Of a stretch of 64,000 nt of DNA, positions 37,758 through 51,528 are shown piece by piece. This stretch comes from Reyranella aquatilis (GTDB taxonomy: Bacteria > Pseudomonadota > Alphaproteobacteria > Reyranellales > Reyranellaceae), in NCBI RefSeq assembly GCF_020880995.1, contig NZ_JAJISD010000001.1:1138732-1202731 (forward strand), written 5' to 3'. The notes beneath the pieces were generated by a model. The model made no database searches. It saw only the letters and a list, made by a program, of their open reading frames with translations, and was not told where the DNA came from. The position numbers were made by a program, and so were the translations under genes. How positions within the stretch are numbered: position 1 is the stretch's first letter; every line of letters begins with the position of its first letter.

Positions 37758-38111
37758 CTACGCAGCGACGATCGTCTTGAAGCCGCCATAGGCCATGCGC
37801 TTGGGATCGAACGGGATATCCTTGGGCGGTTCCTGCATGCGGGGGTCGGCCATCACCCGGGCGTTGACCTTGTCGCGATGAGCCCTCGACTTGTAGACGA
37901 TGTAGGAGAACATGATCGTCTCGCTCGGCTTGGTCTTCACCAGCTTGGTGAATGGAAGACCGAACTTCACTTTCAGGTCGTCGGCGACACATTCGCGATA
38001 GTCGAGAGCGCCATGCTCGCGCCAGACCTTGCCGGCCATGCGAGCCAGTTTCGTGTAGGCAGCCAGCTTCTTCTTGGGAACGACCAGGACGAAGCCATCG
38101 ACGTACGACAT
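37758..38111 (-). CDS. DUF1428 family protein
   Basis: 117-aa small cytoplasmic protein of the dimeric alpha-beta barrel type. It has the characteristic start MSYVDGFVLVVPKKKLAAYTKLA, GALDYRECVADDL in the middle and the end PFDPKRMAYGGFKTIV. DUF1428 members have no assigned reaction, and stress-responsive expression in relatives has been suggested. It lies 58 nt from the LysR-type regulator gene on the same strand and downstream of it. The small size and complete motif set make it a real gene. Confidence 0.85.
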   Translation of the reverse strand: MSYVDGFVLVVPKKKLAAYTKLARMAGKVWREHGALDYRECVADDLKVKFGLPFTKLVKTKPSETIMFSYIVYKSRAHRDKVNARVMADPRMQEPPKDIPFDPKRMAYGGFKTIVAA

Positions 38112-38169
38112 CTCGGTCTCCCATCAGTTGATCATTCGGGTGCGGAATAACTGCGCTTCACACGATGTG

Positions 38170-39066
38170 TCAATCCGGATGCAGTACCGGCAGGGCCGAC
38201 AATCTGCTTGCCGCGAATTCGAGGAATACGTCGATCTTCGGAGCGCGGTGGGCGCGGCCCTTCGTCAGCAAGTGGACAGGCAACGGCGCCGTCTCGAAGG
38301 CGCGCAGCAGGCGCACCAGGCGGCCGGCCGCGAGGTCGTCAGCCACTTGATACGACAGGAACTGCGCGATCCCCCGCCCGTCCCGAACCGCGCGTAGTCT
38401 GGTTTCGATGTCATCGGTGCGGAACCGCCCTTCCAGGCGAAGCGGCGCCCCGCGGCGACGCCTGGCAAAACTCCAGTCCATTGCACCAAGCGACGTACCC
38501 AGCAGGGCCTCGTGCCGCGCCAGATCCGCTGGATTCTTCGGCACGCCGCGACGCGCCAGATAGTCGGGGCTCGCCACCCATTGCCGACGCACGTGCCCGA
38601 CGCGCCGGGCCGTCAGGCTGGAATCGGCCAGCGCCCCGATCCGCACCGCCACGTCGACATCCTCGTCGATCAGATCAACGTTGCGGTCGTTCAGCAGCAG
38701 TTCGATCTCGATTTCCGCATGCGTATCGAGAAAGTGGGCCGCGAGGGGCGACACGTGTCGTCGTCCGAACTGGACGGGCGCGGCGATGCGCAGCAAGCCG
38801 CGCACCGGCGCCTCGCGCGCGCCCGCCGTCGCCGCTTCGTAACCGGCCACCACGGCCCGCGCCTGCTCGTACAGGTTGCGCCCCGCTTCCGTGGGCGCGA
38901 GACGGCGCGTGGTCCGGTCGATCAGCCGCGCGCCGATCCGGTCCTCGAGGGCCGCAAGCGCGCGCGTGACCGCGGGCGGCGAGCGCCGCAGCCGGCGCGC
39001 CGCCCGCACGAGGCTTCCATCTTCCACGATGCGCACGAAGATCGCCAACTCGTCGAGCCGGTCCAT
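38170..39066 (-). CDS. LysR-family transcriptional regulator
   Basis: 298-aa regulator. The N-terminal winged helix-turn-helix is FVRIVEDGSLVRAARRLRRSPPAVTRALAALEDRIGARLIDRTTRRLAPTEAG (residues 10-62), of which only the core is cited, followed by the periplasmic-binding-like effector domain (about 90-290) with VDVAVRIGALADSSLTARRVG. This is the CrgA-like subgroup. It diverges from the PNPOx-like gene with a T-N11-A inverted repeat in the gap, so it should regulate that gene and itself. The effector ligand is unknown. Confidence 0.87.
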   Translation of the reverse strand: MDRLDELAIFVRIVEDGSLVRAARRLRRSPPAVTRALAALEDRIGARLIDRTTRRLAPTEAGRNLYEQARAVVAGYEAATAGAREAPVRGLLRIAAPVQFGRRHVSPLAAHFLDTHAEIEIELLLNDRNVDLIDEDVDVAVRIGALADSSLTARRVGHVRRQWVASPDYLARRGVPKNPADLARHEALLGTSLGAMDWSFARRRRGAPLRLEGRFRTDDIETRLRAVRDGRGIAQFLSYQVADDLAAGRLVRLLRAFETAPLPVHLLTKGRAHRAPKIDVFLEFAASRLSALPVLHPD

Positions 39067-39073
39067 GTTATTC

Positions 39074-39088
39074 TTCCAGTAATTGGAA
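39074..39088. promoter_or_regulatory. LysR T-N11-A box
   Basis: TTCCA-GTAAT-TGGAA is a perfect 5-bp inverted repeat with a 5-bp spacer, with the T-N11-A shape bound by LysR proteins. It lies 8 nt from the LysR start codon in the divergent promoter region, followed by AT-rich sequence (ATTATTACTTTAG) that could hold the -10 elements. Confidence 0.7.
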
Positions 39089-39162
39089 TTATTACTTTAG
39101 CATTCGTGCTGTTATCGCCGCAATCGACCGGCCCTATGTTCGCCCCCTCAAGGAGAGCCGGC

Positions 39163-39237
39163 ATGCTGAATGGAAGCTGCCCCTGCGGCGCGGTCACCGA
39201 CCAGGCAGACGCCCGCATCGAACAGGAGGGCCTGTGA
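39163..39237 (+). CDS. 24-codon mini-ORF, apparent remnant of a GFA-family gene
   Basis: Reads MLNGSCPCGAVTDQADARIE, then QEGL and a TGA stop. The first part matches the N-terminus of glutathione-dependent formaldehyde-activating (GFA) proteins, which begin with a GSCLCGAV-type zinc-binding motif, but the gene ends after 24 codons. A good AAGGAGAG ribosome binding site precedes the ATG at 39163, and the stop overlaps the next start as TGATG, so it may still be translated and couple translation of the PNPOx-like gene. A random short ORF is the alternative. Confidence 0.5.
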   Translation: MLNGSCPCGAVTDQADARIEQEGL

Positions 39238-40172
39238 TGAGCATCGACACGACCACTTTCTTGCCCTTCAACGCCGACGAGCGGGCGGCACAATTGCGGG
39301 CCGGCCTCACGCCCGGACGCATCGCGCCCATTCGCCCGTTCATGCCGGAACAGCACCGCGCGTTCTTCCCCCTCCTCACCTACCTGTTCACCGCCACGCC
39401 CGATGAGCGGGGCTGGCCCTTGGCCTCGGTGCTGACGGGTCCACGTGGCTTCATCACATCGCCCGATCCGACGACCTTGCGGATCGACGCGCTGCCGCAA
39501 GCCGACGATCCGGCCGAACCCGGCTTCGCGGCGGGTACCGAGATCGGTCTGCTGGGTCTCGACCTCGCGACCCGGCGGCGCAATCGCGCCAACGGCAGCA
39601 TCGTCAGCCGTAACCAGGGGCTGACCGTGCGCATCGCGCAGAGCTTCGGCAATTGCCCGCAATACATCCAGACACGTTCGGTCCCGGCGACGAAGACCGA
39701 CGGCCGGGGCGTCGTTGCTGCGTCGGTCGACCTGGACCGACTGGACGAAGCCGCGCGGGATCTCATCGAGTCGGCCGACACGTTCTTCGTCGCCAGCCGA
39801 GGCCGCGACGAACTCGGGACAGAAGGCGGTTTCGACATGTCTCATCGCGGTGGACGGCCGGGCTTCGTGGCCGTGCAGGGAGAGACGCTCGTGATTCCGG
39901 ATTTTCGTGGCAATGGCTTCTTCAACACGCTGGGAAACCTCCTGGGCAATCCCCGGGCGGGCCTGCTGTTCATCGATTTCAGCAACGGCGACCTTCTCCA
40001 GATCCAGGGCACGGTGACGATCGACTGGCAGCCGGAGGGAAGCGAGCCCACCGGAGCGGAGCGGCTTTGGCGCGTGAAGGTCGAGCGCGCCTGGCGCACA
40101 CGCTCTGCGTTTCCCTCGGGGTCAACTTTCGGTGAATTTTCTCCCAGCACCCTTCATACGGGCACCTGGTAG
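39237..40172 (+). CDS. pyridoxamine 5'-phosphate oxidase-like flavin-binding protein
   Basis: 311-aa protein with a split-barrel FMN-binding fold. The region PDERGWPLASVLTGPRGFI (about 54-73) and the segments ADTFFVASRG, GFDMSHRGGRPGFVAVQGETLVIPDFRGNGFFNTLGNLLGNPRAGLLFIDF are typical of PNPOx-like heme- or flavin-dependent proteins. The actual reaction is unknown, since most members are not vitamin B6 enzymes. It is divergent from the LysR gene and coupled to the GFA remnant. ATG 39237 (TGATG overlap) is preferred; GTG 39234 is the alternative. Confidence 0.8.
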   Translation: MSIDTTTFLPFNADERAAQLRAGLTPGRIAPIRPFMPEQHRAFFPLLTYLFTATPDERGWPLASVLTGPRGFITSPDPTTLRIDALPQADDPAEPGFAAGTEIGLLGLDLATRRRNRANGSIVSRNQGLTVRIAQSFGNCPQYIQTRSVPATKTDGRGVVAASVDLDRLDEAARDLIESADTFFVASRGRDELGTEGGFDMSHRGGRPGFVAVQGETLVIPDFRGNGFFNTLGNLLGNPRAGLLFIDFSNGDLLQIQGTVTIDWQPEGSEPTGAERLWRVKVERAWRTRSAFPSGSTFGEFSPSTLHTGTW

Positions 40173-40208
40173 CCACATTCGTCCGGACAAGTCCCTGCCT
40201 GACAGGCT

Positions 40209-41369
40209 ATGTCGGGCAGGGGTCGGGAAGTCGTGGGAAACAGGGTCAGCATCGTCATACCGACGCATAACCGCGCTTCGCTGCTGCGACGCGCGCTCGT
40301 CTGCGTGCAATCGCAAACCCTGCGCGACAAGGAGATCGTGGTCGTCGTCGATGGATCGACCGACGATACGCTTTCGATGCTCGCGACCTCCTTTCCCGAG
40401 GTGAAGGTCGTCCATCATCCCTCGTCGAAGGGGCCCAGCGCCGCGCGCAACGCCGGTGTGGCCGTTGCATCGGGCGAGTGGATCTTCTTCCACGACGACG
40501 ACGACCTGATGCACCCCTCGCACCTGGCGGAACTCCTGGCGGCCACCCTGGCCGCTCCTCCTCAATCGCTCGTCGCCGGGCGCTCGCGAGACTTCGCCGT
40601 CCGCGACGACAGCATCGTATTCAGCCCACCGGTCTGGACCGCGGCGGAGCGCTCCGACACCGACACGCTGATCCAGTTCCTCGAGCCCACGGCGCTGCGC
40701 ACCATCACGCACACCACGATCCTGTGGCCTCGCCGCCTGTTCGACACGGAGACATGGGACGAGACCCTGAGCTTCTACGAGGATTTCGACCTGTGCGGAC
40801 GGGCCATCCTGTCCGGCCTGCACGTGATCGGCCGCGAAGTCGGCATGTACTATATCCGCGTCCATGGAGCGCCGCGGATCACCCATGCCGGGGACGACAC
40901 CAACCAGCTTCTATGGTCGGCGCGCTACTGGCTGAAGTGGGCGGCGATCCTGCGCGACCATCCCGAGCACCGGGCCTGCGCGGAAGCCCTGCGCAACGGC
41001 TTGATGGACAGTCTGATCCGGCTGTCCATCGTGGCGGCGGGCCGGAGCTACATGCCGCAGCTCGCCGCTGCGTTCCGGGAATGGGGCGGCGAGCGCTACT
41101 ACGTGACGCCGCCGCCGCGGAGCCCCCTGAAACGCAAGCTCGGCGATGCCGTGCTGAACCTGGCAGGCTTCCGGGCGCTGCACCTGATGCTCGCGGGCGC
41201 CGAAAAGTTGCGGCGCAGGGAAGCGCCCTATCTCGACAGGCTGGAGGCCCCGGCAAACGAGGCTGACCGGCAGGACGCCTTCTACATCGGCAAGTACGAA
41301 GGCGAGGCCGAAGATCAGACAGCCGCCGAGCGAAGTCGCGCCACCATCGCTTCGAGCGCCAGCAGGTAG
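40209..41369 (+). CDS. family 2 glycosyltransferase
   Basis: 386-aa GT-A fold enzyme. The nucleotide-sugar binding N-terminus is VSIVIPTHNRASLLRRALVCVQSQTL, with the DxD-containing WIFFHDDDDLMHPSHL near residue 90-105 and the acceptor-site region SFYEDFDLCGRAI. The C-terminal third (from about residue 260) is family-variable. It may act in polysaccharide or glycolipid synthesis, perhaps with the deoxyaminohexose genes further left, but distance makes that speculative. The last 55 bp overlap the convergent AroQ-like gene, so the two C-termini are antisense to each other. Confidence 0.82.
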   Translation: MSGRGREVVGNRVSIVIPTHNRASLLRRALVCVQSQTLRDKEIVVVVDGSTDDTLSMLATSFPEVKVVHHPSSKGPSAARNAGVAVASGEWIFFHDDDDLMHPSHLAELLAATLAAPPQSLVAGRSRDFAVRDDSIVFSPPVWTAAERSDTDTLIQFLEPTALRTITHTTILWPRRLFDTETWDETLSFYEDFDLCGRAILSGLHVIGREVGMYYIRVHGAPRITHAGDDTNQLLWSARYWLKWAAILRDHPEHRACAEALRNGLMDSLIRLSIVAAGRSYMPQLAAAFREWGGERYYVTPPPRSPLKRKLGDAVLNLAGFRALHLMLAGAEKLRRREAPYLDRLEAPANEADRQDAFYIGKYEGEAEDQTAAERSRATIASSASR

Positions 41370-41761
41370 GAATCGGTTCCGAATCCCGCGATCATGCCGA
41401 CGGCTGCCGCCGCGGTGATGGACCCGAACCCGCGCTTCTCGATGTTGGTCATATGGATTTCGATCGCGGGCATTGCGATCGACCGCAGACAATCCCGCAG
41501 AGCATAGCCAGCATGGAGGAAGCCCGCGGGATTGAACAGCAACCCGTCGAACCTGGCGCGGTCGGCCTTGTAGATCGCCGACACCGCCTCGCCCTCGATG
41601 TTCGTGTAAAGAATTTCGACCGATACGCCGAGTTCCCGCGCGCGCCGGCGTATGAGCGCGTCGAGTTGCCTGGCCGTGGTGGTTCCATAGAGTTCGGGCT
41701 GGCGTTTGCCCAGATACTCCATGTTCGCGCCCTGGATCAGCAGCAGCTTCATCTGGCGCAT
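41315..41761 (-). CDS. type II 3-dehydroquinate dehydratase-like protein, altered active site
   Basis: 148-aa AroQ-fold protein. It keeps Asn13 (GANM), Arg20 and Tyr25 (LGKRQPELYG), Asn77 and His83 (FNPAGFLHAG) and His103 (EIHMTN). Typical type II dehydroquinases read NPGAYTHTSVAL and a longer HAREEFRxHS segment after the histidine. Here that part is EKRGFGS, about three residues shorter, and the second of the two conserved arginines is missing. The protein is therefore either a divergent dehydratase in shikimate/quinate metabolism or a relative with a changed reaction. It overlaps the 3' end of the convergent glycosyltransferase gene. Confidence 0.72.
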   Translation of the reverse strand: MRQMKLLLIQGANMEYLGKRQPELYGTTTARQLDALIRRRARELGVSVEILYTNIEGEAVSAIYKADRARFDGLLFNPAGFLHAGYALRDCLRSIAMPAIEIHMTNIEKRGFGSITAAAAVGMIAGFGTDSYLLALEAMVARLRSAAV

Positions 41762-41804
41762 CCTAGGGCAACCGGCTGACCACGCGAACCATCCGTTCGG
41801 CAGA

Positions 41805-43256
41805 TCAACGCGGCAGCGTGGTCGAACCCATCAAGCTTTCGTCAATCGACCGGGCGCACTGGCGGCCTTCGCGGATTGCCCAGACGACCAGCGACTGGCC
41901 GCGACGCATGTCGCCGGCGGCGAACAGCTTGGGCACCGACGTCCGGTAGTCCGTGACGTTGGCGGCGACGTTGCCGCGCGGATCCAGCGCGACGCCGGCC
42001 TGCTCGACGAGGCCCGGCCTGCGCGGGCCGAGGAAGCCCATGGCCAGAAGTACGAGATCGGCCTTCAGCTCGAAGCTGCTGCCCGCGACCTCCTGCATGG
42101 CCATGCGGCCGTCCGCGCCCTTCACCCATTCGACCCGAACGCATTCCAGCGCCTCGATCCTGCCGTTGCGGCCGATCGCGCGCTTGGTCAGCACGGCGAA
42201 GTCGCGGGCCGCGCCCTCCTCGTGGCTCGACGAGGTGCGCAGCTTGAGGGGCCAGTCCGGCCAGGTCAGCGCCTTGTTCTCGCGCACCGGCGGCTGCGGC
42301 ATGACTTCGAGCTGCGTCACCGACGCGGCGCCATGGCGGTTCGACGTACCGACGCAATCGGAGCCGGTATCGCCGCCGCCGATGACGATGACGTGCTTGC
42401 CCTTGGCGCTGAGCGTGCCGCGCGGCGCCGCGCGCGATTCGTCGTCGCCCGCGTTGCGCTTGTTCTGCTGCGTCAGGAAATCCATCGCGAAATGGATGCC
42501 GTCGAGCTCGCGACCCGGCACTTCGAGATCGCGCGGCAGTTCGGCGCCGCCCGTCAGCGCGACGGCGTCGTAGCCTTCGAGCAGCGACTTGATCGAGAGT
42601 GTCGCGCCGACCTCGACACCGGTGCGGAACTCGACGCCCTCGGCTTCCATCTGCCGCATGCGCCGGTCGATGAGGTGCTTCTCCATCTTGAAGTCGGGAA
42701 TGCCGTAGCGCAGCAGGCCGCCGATGCGATCGGCCTTCTCGAACAGCGTCACCGAATGGCCGGCGCGCGCGAGCTGCTGGGCGCAGGAAAGGCCGGCGGG
42801 GCCGGAGCCGACGACGGCGACACGCTTGCCGGTCTTGTGCGCAGGAACAGCGGGCTGGATCCAGCCCTCTTCCCAGCCGCGATCGACGATCGCGCATTCG
42901 ATCGACTTGATGGTCACGGGGTTGTCGTCGATGTTCAGCGTGCAGGAGGCCTCGCAGGGCGCGGGGCAGATGCGGCCGGTGAACTCCGGGAAGTTGTTGG
43001 TCGAGTGCAGGACCTCGAGCGCGTCCTTCCAGCGGTCGCGGCGGACCAGCTCGTTCCACTCGGGGATGATGTTGTTGACCGGGCAACCGTTGTGACAGAA
43101 CGGAATGCCGCAATCCATGCAGCGCGCGCCCTGCCGGGAGACCTCGGCCGGCGGCATCGGCAGCACGAATTCTCTGTAGTTCTTGAGGCGGGACTCGACC
43201 TTTTCGTAGGACCGGTCCTTGCGCTCGATCTCGAGGAAGCCTGTGGCTAGGCCCAT
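41805..43256 (-). CDS. gltD: glutamate synthase [NADPH] small subunit
   Basis: 483-aa flavoprotein that feeds electrons from NADPH to GltB. It starts with the ferredoxin-like cysteine cluster ([20 protein letters not shown] near residues 46-66 and [10 protein letters not shown]), followed by two Rossmann folds: [25 protein letters not shown] and [12 protein letters not shown]. The usual length is 470-490 aa. It ends at 41805 and starts 65 nt after the gltB stop on the same strand, the standard gltB-gltD operon order. The enzyme converts 2-oxoglutarate and glutamine to two glutamates. Confidence 0.93.
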   Translation of the reverse strand: MGLATGFLEIERKDRSYEKVESRLKNYREFVLPMPPAEVSRQGARCMDCGIPFCHNGCPVNNIIPEWNELVRRDRWKDALEVLHSTNNFPEFTGRICPAPCEASCTLNIDDNPVTIKSIECAIVDRGWEEGWIQPAVPAHKTGKRVAVVGSGPAGLSCAQQLARAGHSVTLFEKADRIGGLLRYGIPDFKMEKHLIDRRMRQMEAEGVEFRTGVEVGATLSIKSLLEGYDAVALTGGAELPRDLEVPGRELDGIHFAMDFLTQQNKRNAGDDESRAAPRGTLSAKGKHVIVIGGGDTGSDCVGTSNRHGAASVTQLEVMPQPPVRENKALTWPDWPLKLRTSSSHEEGAARDFAVLTKRAIGRNGRIEALECVRVEWVKGADGRMAMQEVAGSSFELKADLVLLAMGFLGPRRPGLVEQAGVALDPRGNVAANVTDYRTSVPKLFAAGDMRRGQSLVVWAIREGRQCARSIDESLMGSTTLPR

Positions 43257-43321
43257 CGTCCGATATCCTTCAGCTCGCTGATTTCCTCTCCTCTCCCCCT
43301 AGCGGGGCAGAGGAACCCGAT

Positions 43322-47962
<4,641 letters not shown>

Positions 47963-48285
47963 GACTCTATCCTGCTGGCGCGCGAGCGGGCCCAGCATCC
48001 CCCCGGATGCTTTCGTCTATCGGCGCATTATTAGACCGGTCGCGGGCTCCGGCGAAAGCCCTCGTTGCGTCGCAATAGCCGACTTCAGGTCGTTACTCTA
48101 CCCGCTTGAATTTCAGAGCGATTGCGGTCGGGCCCGGTGCAGCCCCGATGCTGCGGGTCCGCAAGGTGGACGCCGTGCACGCCCGGAGCACCGGCGCAGC
48201 GAGTGCATTGAAGCCATCGCCGCCATGGCCTACCTTGCCGACCGCACGCGGGCAGCGTTCGTGCCCGGGGGGAGAGACTGAGCTG
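47963..48285. other. 323-bp non-coding gap upstream of gltB and of a lipoprotein gene
   Basis: Holds the divergent promoter region between gltB (minus) and the lipoprotein gene (plus). A 6-bp hairpin GCATCC-CCCC-GGATGC (47995-48010) followed by TTTCGT lies in the gltB leader. A longer open frame exists on the plus strand but lacks a good start and looks like chance coding. I see no RNA gene. Confidence 0.5.
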
Positions 48286-48606
48286 ATGTCGGAACGTTCG
48301 ATCGGTCGCTGGGCGACCCTGCTGGCGGCTCCCCTGCTGGCCGCAACGCTCGGCGCCTGTTCGACGCCGACCGCCCCCCAGGCCTATACGGGGCCGGGCT
48401 GGTACCTCGAGAAATCCTACATCATCCTTGCCAGCAGCCCGAAGGTGTTCGGCGGACCGTTCACCTACGAAAAATGCGAGGAAGAGCGCATCAAGCTCGG
48501 CCCGATCGTTTCGCCGGAAATGCTCTGCGTAAATCATCCGGGCCGGCCGAAGCCGTACGGGTTCTACCCGATCGACCCGCCTCCCCCGCCTGTGGCGGGC
48601 CAATAG
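48286..48606 (+). CDS. small lipoprotein of unknown function
   Basis: 106-aa protein with a lipoprotein signal: LLAAPLLAATLGAC with lipobox cysteine Cys25. The mature part has two further cysteines (YEKCEEERIK and EMLCVNH), spaced as if for a disulfide, and a proline-rich C-terminus (YPIDPPPPPVAGQ). No family is recognised. ATG 48286 is preceded by GGGGGGAGAG 10-20 nt upstream. The gene precedes the sugar/glycerophosphate-type transporter operon by 55 nt and could share its transcript, but nothing links it functionally. Confidence 0.62.
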   Translation: MSERSIGRWATLLAAPLLAATLGACSTPTAPQAYTGPGWYLEKSYIILASSPKVFGGPFTYEKCEEERIKLGPIVSPEMLCVNHPGRPKPYGFYPIDPPPPPVAGQ

Positions 48607-48661
48607 CGGCTGTAACACTAGTCGGCTAGGCTGAATCGAAGGTGTGGGGGGCGACCGCCGA

Positions 48662-49714
48662 GTGGCGACCATTTCCATCGAAGCAGTCCGCAAGAACTTC
48701 GGTCCTGTCGAGGTCCTCAAGGATATTTCGCTGGAAATCGCCGACGGCGAATTCCTGACGCTGCTCGGCCCGTCTGGCTGCGGCAAGTCGACCCTGCTGC
48801 GCATCATTGCCGGACTGGAGCGCAACGACGCCGGCGCGATCGTGATCGGCGGCCGCCGCGTGGACGACTTGCCGGCGCGCGACCGCGACATCGCGATGGT
48901 GTTCCAGAGCTACGCTCTCTATCCGCACATGACCGTCGCCCAGAACATCGGCCTGCCGCTCTCGATGCGCCGCATGAACGTGTGGCAACGCCTGCCCTGG
49001 ATCGGCTCGATGCTGCCTGGCACCGCCGCCGCCCGCAGGACCATTGCAAAGGACGTGGCTGAAGCCGCGCAGGCCCTCGACATCGGCCCCCTGCTTGGCC
49101 GCAAGCCCGGCCAGCTCTCGGGCGGCCAGAAGCAGCGCGTGGCGCTGGGCCGCGCCATGGTCCGCCACCCGGCGGCCTTCCTGCTCGACGAGCCGCTCTC
49201 CAATCTCGACGCCAAGCTGCGGGTGCAGATGCGGTCGGAGCTCACCGAGCTCCAGCGCCGGCTGGGGGCCACGATGATCTACGTGACGCATGACCAGGCC
49301 GAGGCGATGACCATGTCGGACCGCGTCGCGGTCATGCTGGCGGGCAGGCTCGAGCAGGTGGCGCCGCCGCGCCGGCTCTACGACGATCCCGAGACGCTCG
49401 CCGTCGCCGAGTTCGTGGGCAGCCCGAAGATCAACGTCATGCCGGTCGAGGGCGGCTTCCACGCCGTACGCCCAGAGGCGATGCAGCTCGTTGCCCCCTA
49501 CGAGGCCGGCGCAATCGCGGGCCATGTCCGGCTGGTCGAGCACATGGGCTCGGAAAGCCTCGTCCACGTCGAGGTGAAGGGACAGCCGACACCGCTGATC
49601 GCCCGCATCGATGCCCATGCGGAACGCGACCCGCAGCGCGGCGAAGCCGTCGGCCTGAAGCCGCTGCCCCACCGCGTCCTGAAGTTCGACTCCGAGGGAA
49701 GGCGGGTCCGGTGA
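48662..49714 (+). CDS. ABC transporter ATP-binding protein, UgpC/MalK family
   Basis: 350-aa ATPase with Walker [11 protein letters not shown]-loop [12 protein letters not shown], signature LSGGQKQR, Walker [16 protein letters not shown] and H-loop [11 protein letters not shown]-terminal OB-like regulatory region follows ([23 protein letters not shown]), as in MalK/UgpC, a little shorter than in sugar-importing MalK. GTG 48662 is the likely start, although an upstream GTG at 48644 is in frame. It overlaps the next permease gene by 4 nt. The unusual gene order (ATPase first) and a trailing GpdQ-like enzyme suggest import of glycerol-3-phosphate or a glycerophosphodiester. Confidence 0.88.
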   Translation: MATISIEAVRKNFGPVEVLKDISLEIADGEFLTLLGPSGCGKSTLLRIIAGLERNDAGAIVIGGRRVDDLPARDRDIAMVFQSYALYPHMTVAQNIGLPLSMRRMNVWQRLPWIGSMLPGTAAARRTIAKDVAEAAQALDIGPLLGRKPGQLSGGQKQRVALGRAMVRHPAAFLLDEPLSNLDAKLRVQMRSELTELQRRLGATMIYVTHDQAEAMTMSDRVAVMLAGRLEQVAPPRRLYDDPETLAVAEFVGSPKINVMPVEGGFHAVRPEAMQLVAPYEAGAIAGHVRLVEHMGSESLVHVEVKGQPTPLIARIDAHAERDPQRGEAVGLKPLPHRVLKFDSEGRRVR

Positions 49715-50610
49715 CGGCGCCGGCGGCAAACGACGCCACGCCCGCCGAGCGCCGCGCCGCGCTGGCGCTGGTCTCGCCCGCCTGGCTAGCCTTCATCGTG
49801 CTGCTGGCCGGTCCGACACTGGCGGTGTTCGTCCTGTCGCTCACCGACTGGCAGCTCGGCGCGCCGACGATGAACTTCATCGGCCTGGGCAACTACGAGC
49901 AGCTCTTTGCCGACCGGGTATTCTGGAAATCGTTCGGCAACACCGCCGTCTACTGCCTCGTCACGGTGCCGGGCTCGGTCTTCCTGGGGCTCGGCCTCGC
50001 GCTGCTGATCGAGGGCGCCACCTTCGGCCGTGGCTTCTACCGCGCGGCCTACTTCCTGCCCGTGACCTCGACCCTGATCGCGATGGCGGTGGTCTGGGAG
50101 TTCCTGCTGCATCCCAGCGTCGGCCTGATCAACATCGTGCTGGAACAGGTCGGCATCACCGGCGGCGACTGGCTGAAGAACCCCAGCCGCGCACTGTTCA
50201 CGCTGGCCGGCATCGGCATCTGGCAATCGGCCGGGCTCAACATGGTGCTGTTCATGGCCGGGCTGAAGTCGATCCCCGCCGACCTCTACGAGGCCGCCGA
50301 GATCGACGGCGCGGCTTCGGCGTGGGAACGCTTCCGCTGTGTTACCTGGCCGATGCTGGGGCCGGCGACCCTGTTCGTCACCGTGGTGTCCGGCATCCGC
50401 TCCTTCCAGGTCTTCGACACCGTCGAAGTGCTGACCAAGGGCGGACCGAACAAGTCGACCGAGGTGCTGCTCTATACGATGTACACCGAGGCCTTCAATT
50501 TCTTCCGGACCGGCTATGGCGCCGCCATCACCGTGGTGTTCCTCGTGGTGGTGCTGGCCCTCACCCTCCTGCAGGTGAAGGCCGGCGAGAAGAGGACGCA
50601 CTATGGATGA
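49711..50610 (+). CDS. sugar/glycerophosphate ABC transporter permease, UgpA/MalF type
   Basis: 299-aa inner-membrane permease with six helices. The N-terminal helix is SPAWLAFIVLLAGPTLAVFVLSL and the EAA motif EAAEIDGAASAWERFRCVTWPMLGPATLF is near residues 195-225. It starts with GTG within the stop of the ATPase gene (GTGA overlap). The second permease follows after 24 nt. Sequence alone does not separate sugar from glycerol-3-phosphate transport; the phosphodiesterase at the end of the operon is the main clue. Confidence 0.87.
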   Translation: MTAPAANDATPAERRAALALVSPAWLAFIVLLAGPTLAVFVLSLTDWQLGAPTMNFIGLGNYEQLFADRVFWKSFGNTAVYCLVTVPGSVFLGLGLALLIEGATFGRGFYRAAYFLPVTSTLIAMAVVWEFLLHPSVGLINIVLEQVGITGGDWLKNPSRALFTLAGIGIWQSAGLNMVLFMAGLKSIPADLYEAAEIDGAASAWERFRCVTWPMLGPATLFVTVVSGIRSFQVFDTVEVLTKGGPNKSTEVLLYTMYTEAFNFFRTGYGAAITVVFLVVVLALTLLQVKAGEKRTHYG

Positions 50611-50634
50611 GGCACTGCGGATGAGGCGCCCCGC

Positions 50635-51471
50635 ATGAAACCCGGCGGGTCGATCCTCGGCCACATTCTGCGTCACCTCCTGCTGATTGCCGGGTTGGTG
50701 ATCATGCTGACGCCGTTCGTCTGGATGATCTCAACCTCGCTGAAGCCGCCCAACGAGATCTTCTCGACCAAGCTCAGCCTGCTGCCCAACAACTGGGCCG
50801 CGGCCGATAACTACGGCAAGGCCTTCACCAAGGTGCCGCTGCTGCGCTACCTGCTGAACGGCGTGATCGTGACCGGCGGCATCTTCCTGCTGCAGCTGGT
50901 CGTCTCCCTGCCCGCCGCCTATGCGCTGGCCAAGCTGCGCTTCAAGGGTCGCGACATCCTGTTCACGATGGTCCTGATCGGGCTGATGATCCCCGCCCAG
51001 GCGCCGGCCATTCCGCGCTACGTCATGCTTTATGAAGTGGGCCTGCTCGACAGCTATGCCGCCCTCATCGTCCCGTTCGTCTTTTCGGCGTTCGGCATCT
51101 TCCTGATGCGGCAGTTCTTCAAGACGGTGCCGGACGACCTGATGCATGCCGCCCGGATCGACGGGCTGGGCGAATTCGAGATCCTGTGGCGGATCATGCT
51201 GCCGCTCGCCATGCCCGCCATGCTGGCCTTCGGGGTCATTTCCGTCGTCTCGCACTGGAACGATTTCTTCTGGCCGCTGATCGTCATCCAGACCGGCGAC
51301 CTTGCCACGCCCCCCCTGGGTACGCTCTTCTTCCGCAACGAGGAGGCGGGCAGCGATTTCGGTCCCCTGATGGCCGGCACGGTCGTCATCACCGCACCGC
51401 TCGTCCTGCTGTTCCTCGCCGCCCAGCGGCGCTTCATCGAGGGAGTCACGCTGAGCGGCATGAAGGGGTGA
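50635..51471 (+). CDS. sugar/glycerophosphate ABC transporter permease, UgpE/MalG type
   Basis: 278-aa inner-membrane protein. The start ILGHILRHLLLIAGLVIMLTPFVWMISTSLK is a MalG-type first helix, and the EAA region HAARIDGLGEFEILWRIMLPLAMPAML lies near residues 175-200. It pairs with the UgpA/MalF-type permease. The C-terminal LLFLAAQRRFIEGVTLSGMKG is the family's usual end. Co-transcribed with the ATPase, the other permease, the receptor and the phosphodiesterase. Confidence 0.88.
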   Translation: MKPGGSILGHILRHLLLIAGLVIMLTPFVWMISTSLKPPNEIFSTKLSLLPNNWAAADNYGKAFTKVPLLRYLLNGVIVTGGIFLLQLVVSLPAAYALAKLRFKGRDILFTMVLIGLMIPAQAPAIPRYVMLYEVGLLDSYAALIVPFVFSAFGIFLMRQFFKTVPDDLMHAARIDGLGEFEILWRIMLPLAMPAMLAFGVISVVSHWNDFFWPLIVIQTGDLATPPLGTLFFRNEEAGSDFGPLMAGTVVITAPLVLLFLAAQRRFIEGVTLSGMKG

Positions 51472-51528
51472 AAGGAAACGGCAACATAGCCGTGTGATGA
51501 GAGGAAACGTTCAACGAAGGGAGAAGTC

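Noticed and set aside
47995..48010. Hairpin GCATCC-CCCC-GGATGC as a terminator
   Set aside because: No gene reads into it on the plus strand and on the minus strand it lies in the gltB leader; recorded only as a possible leader structure.
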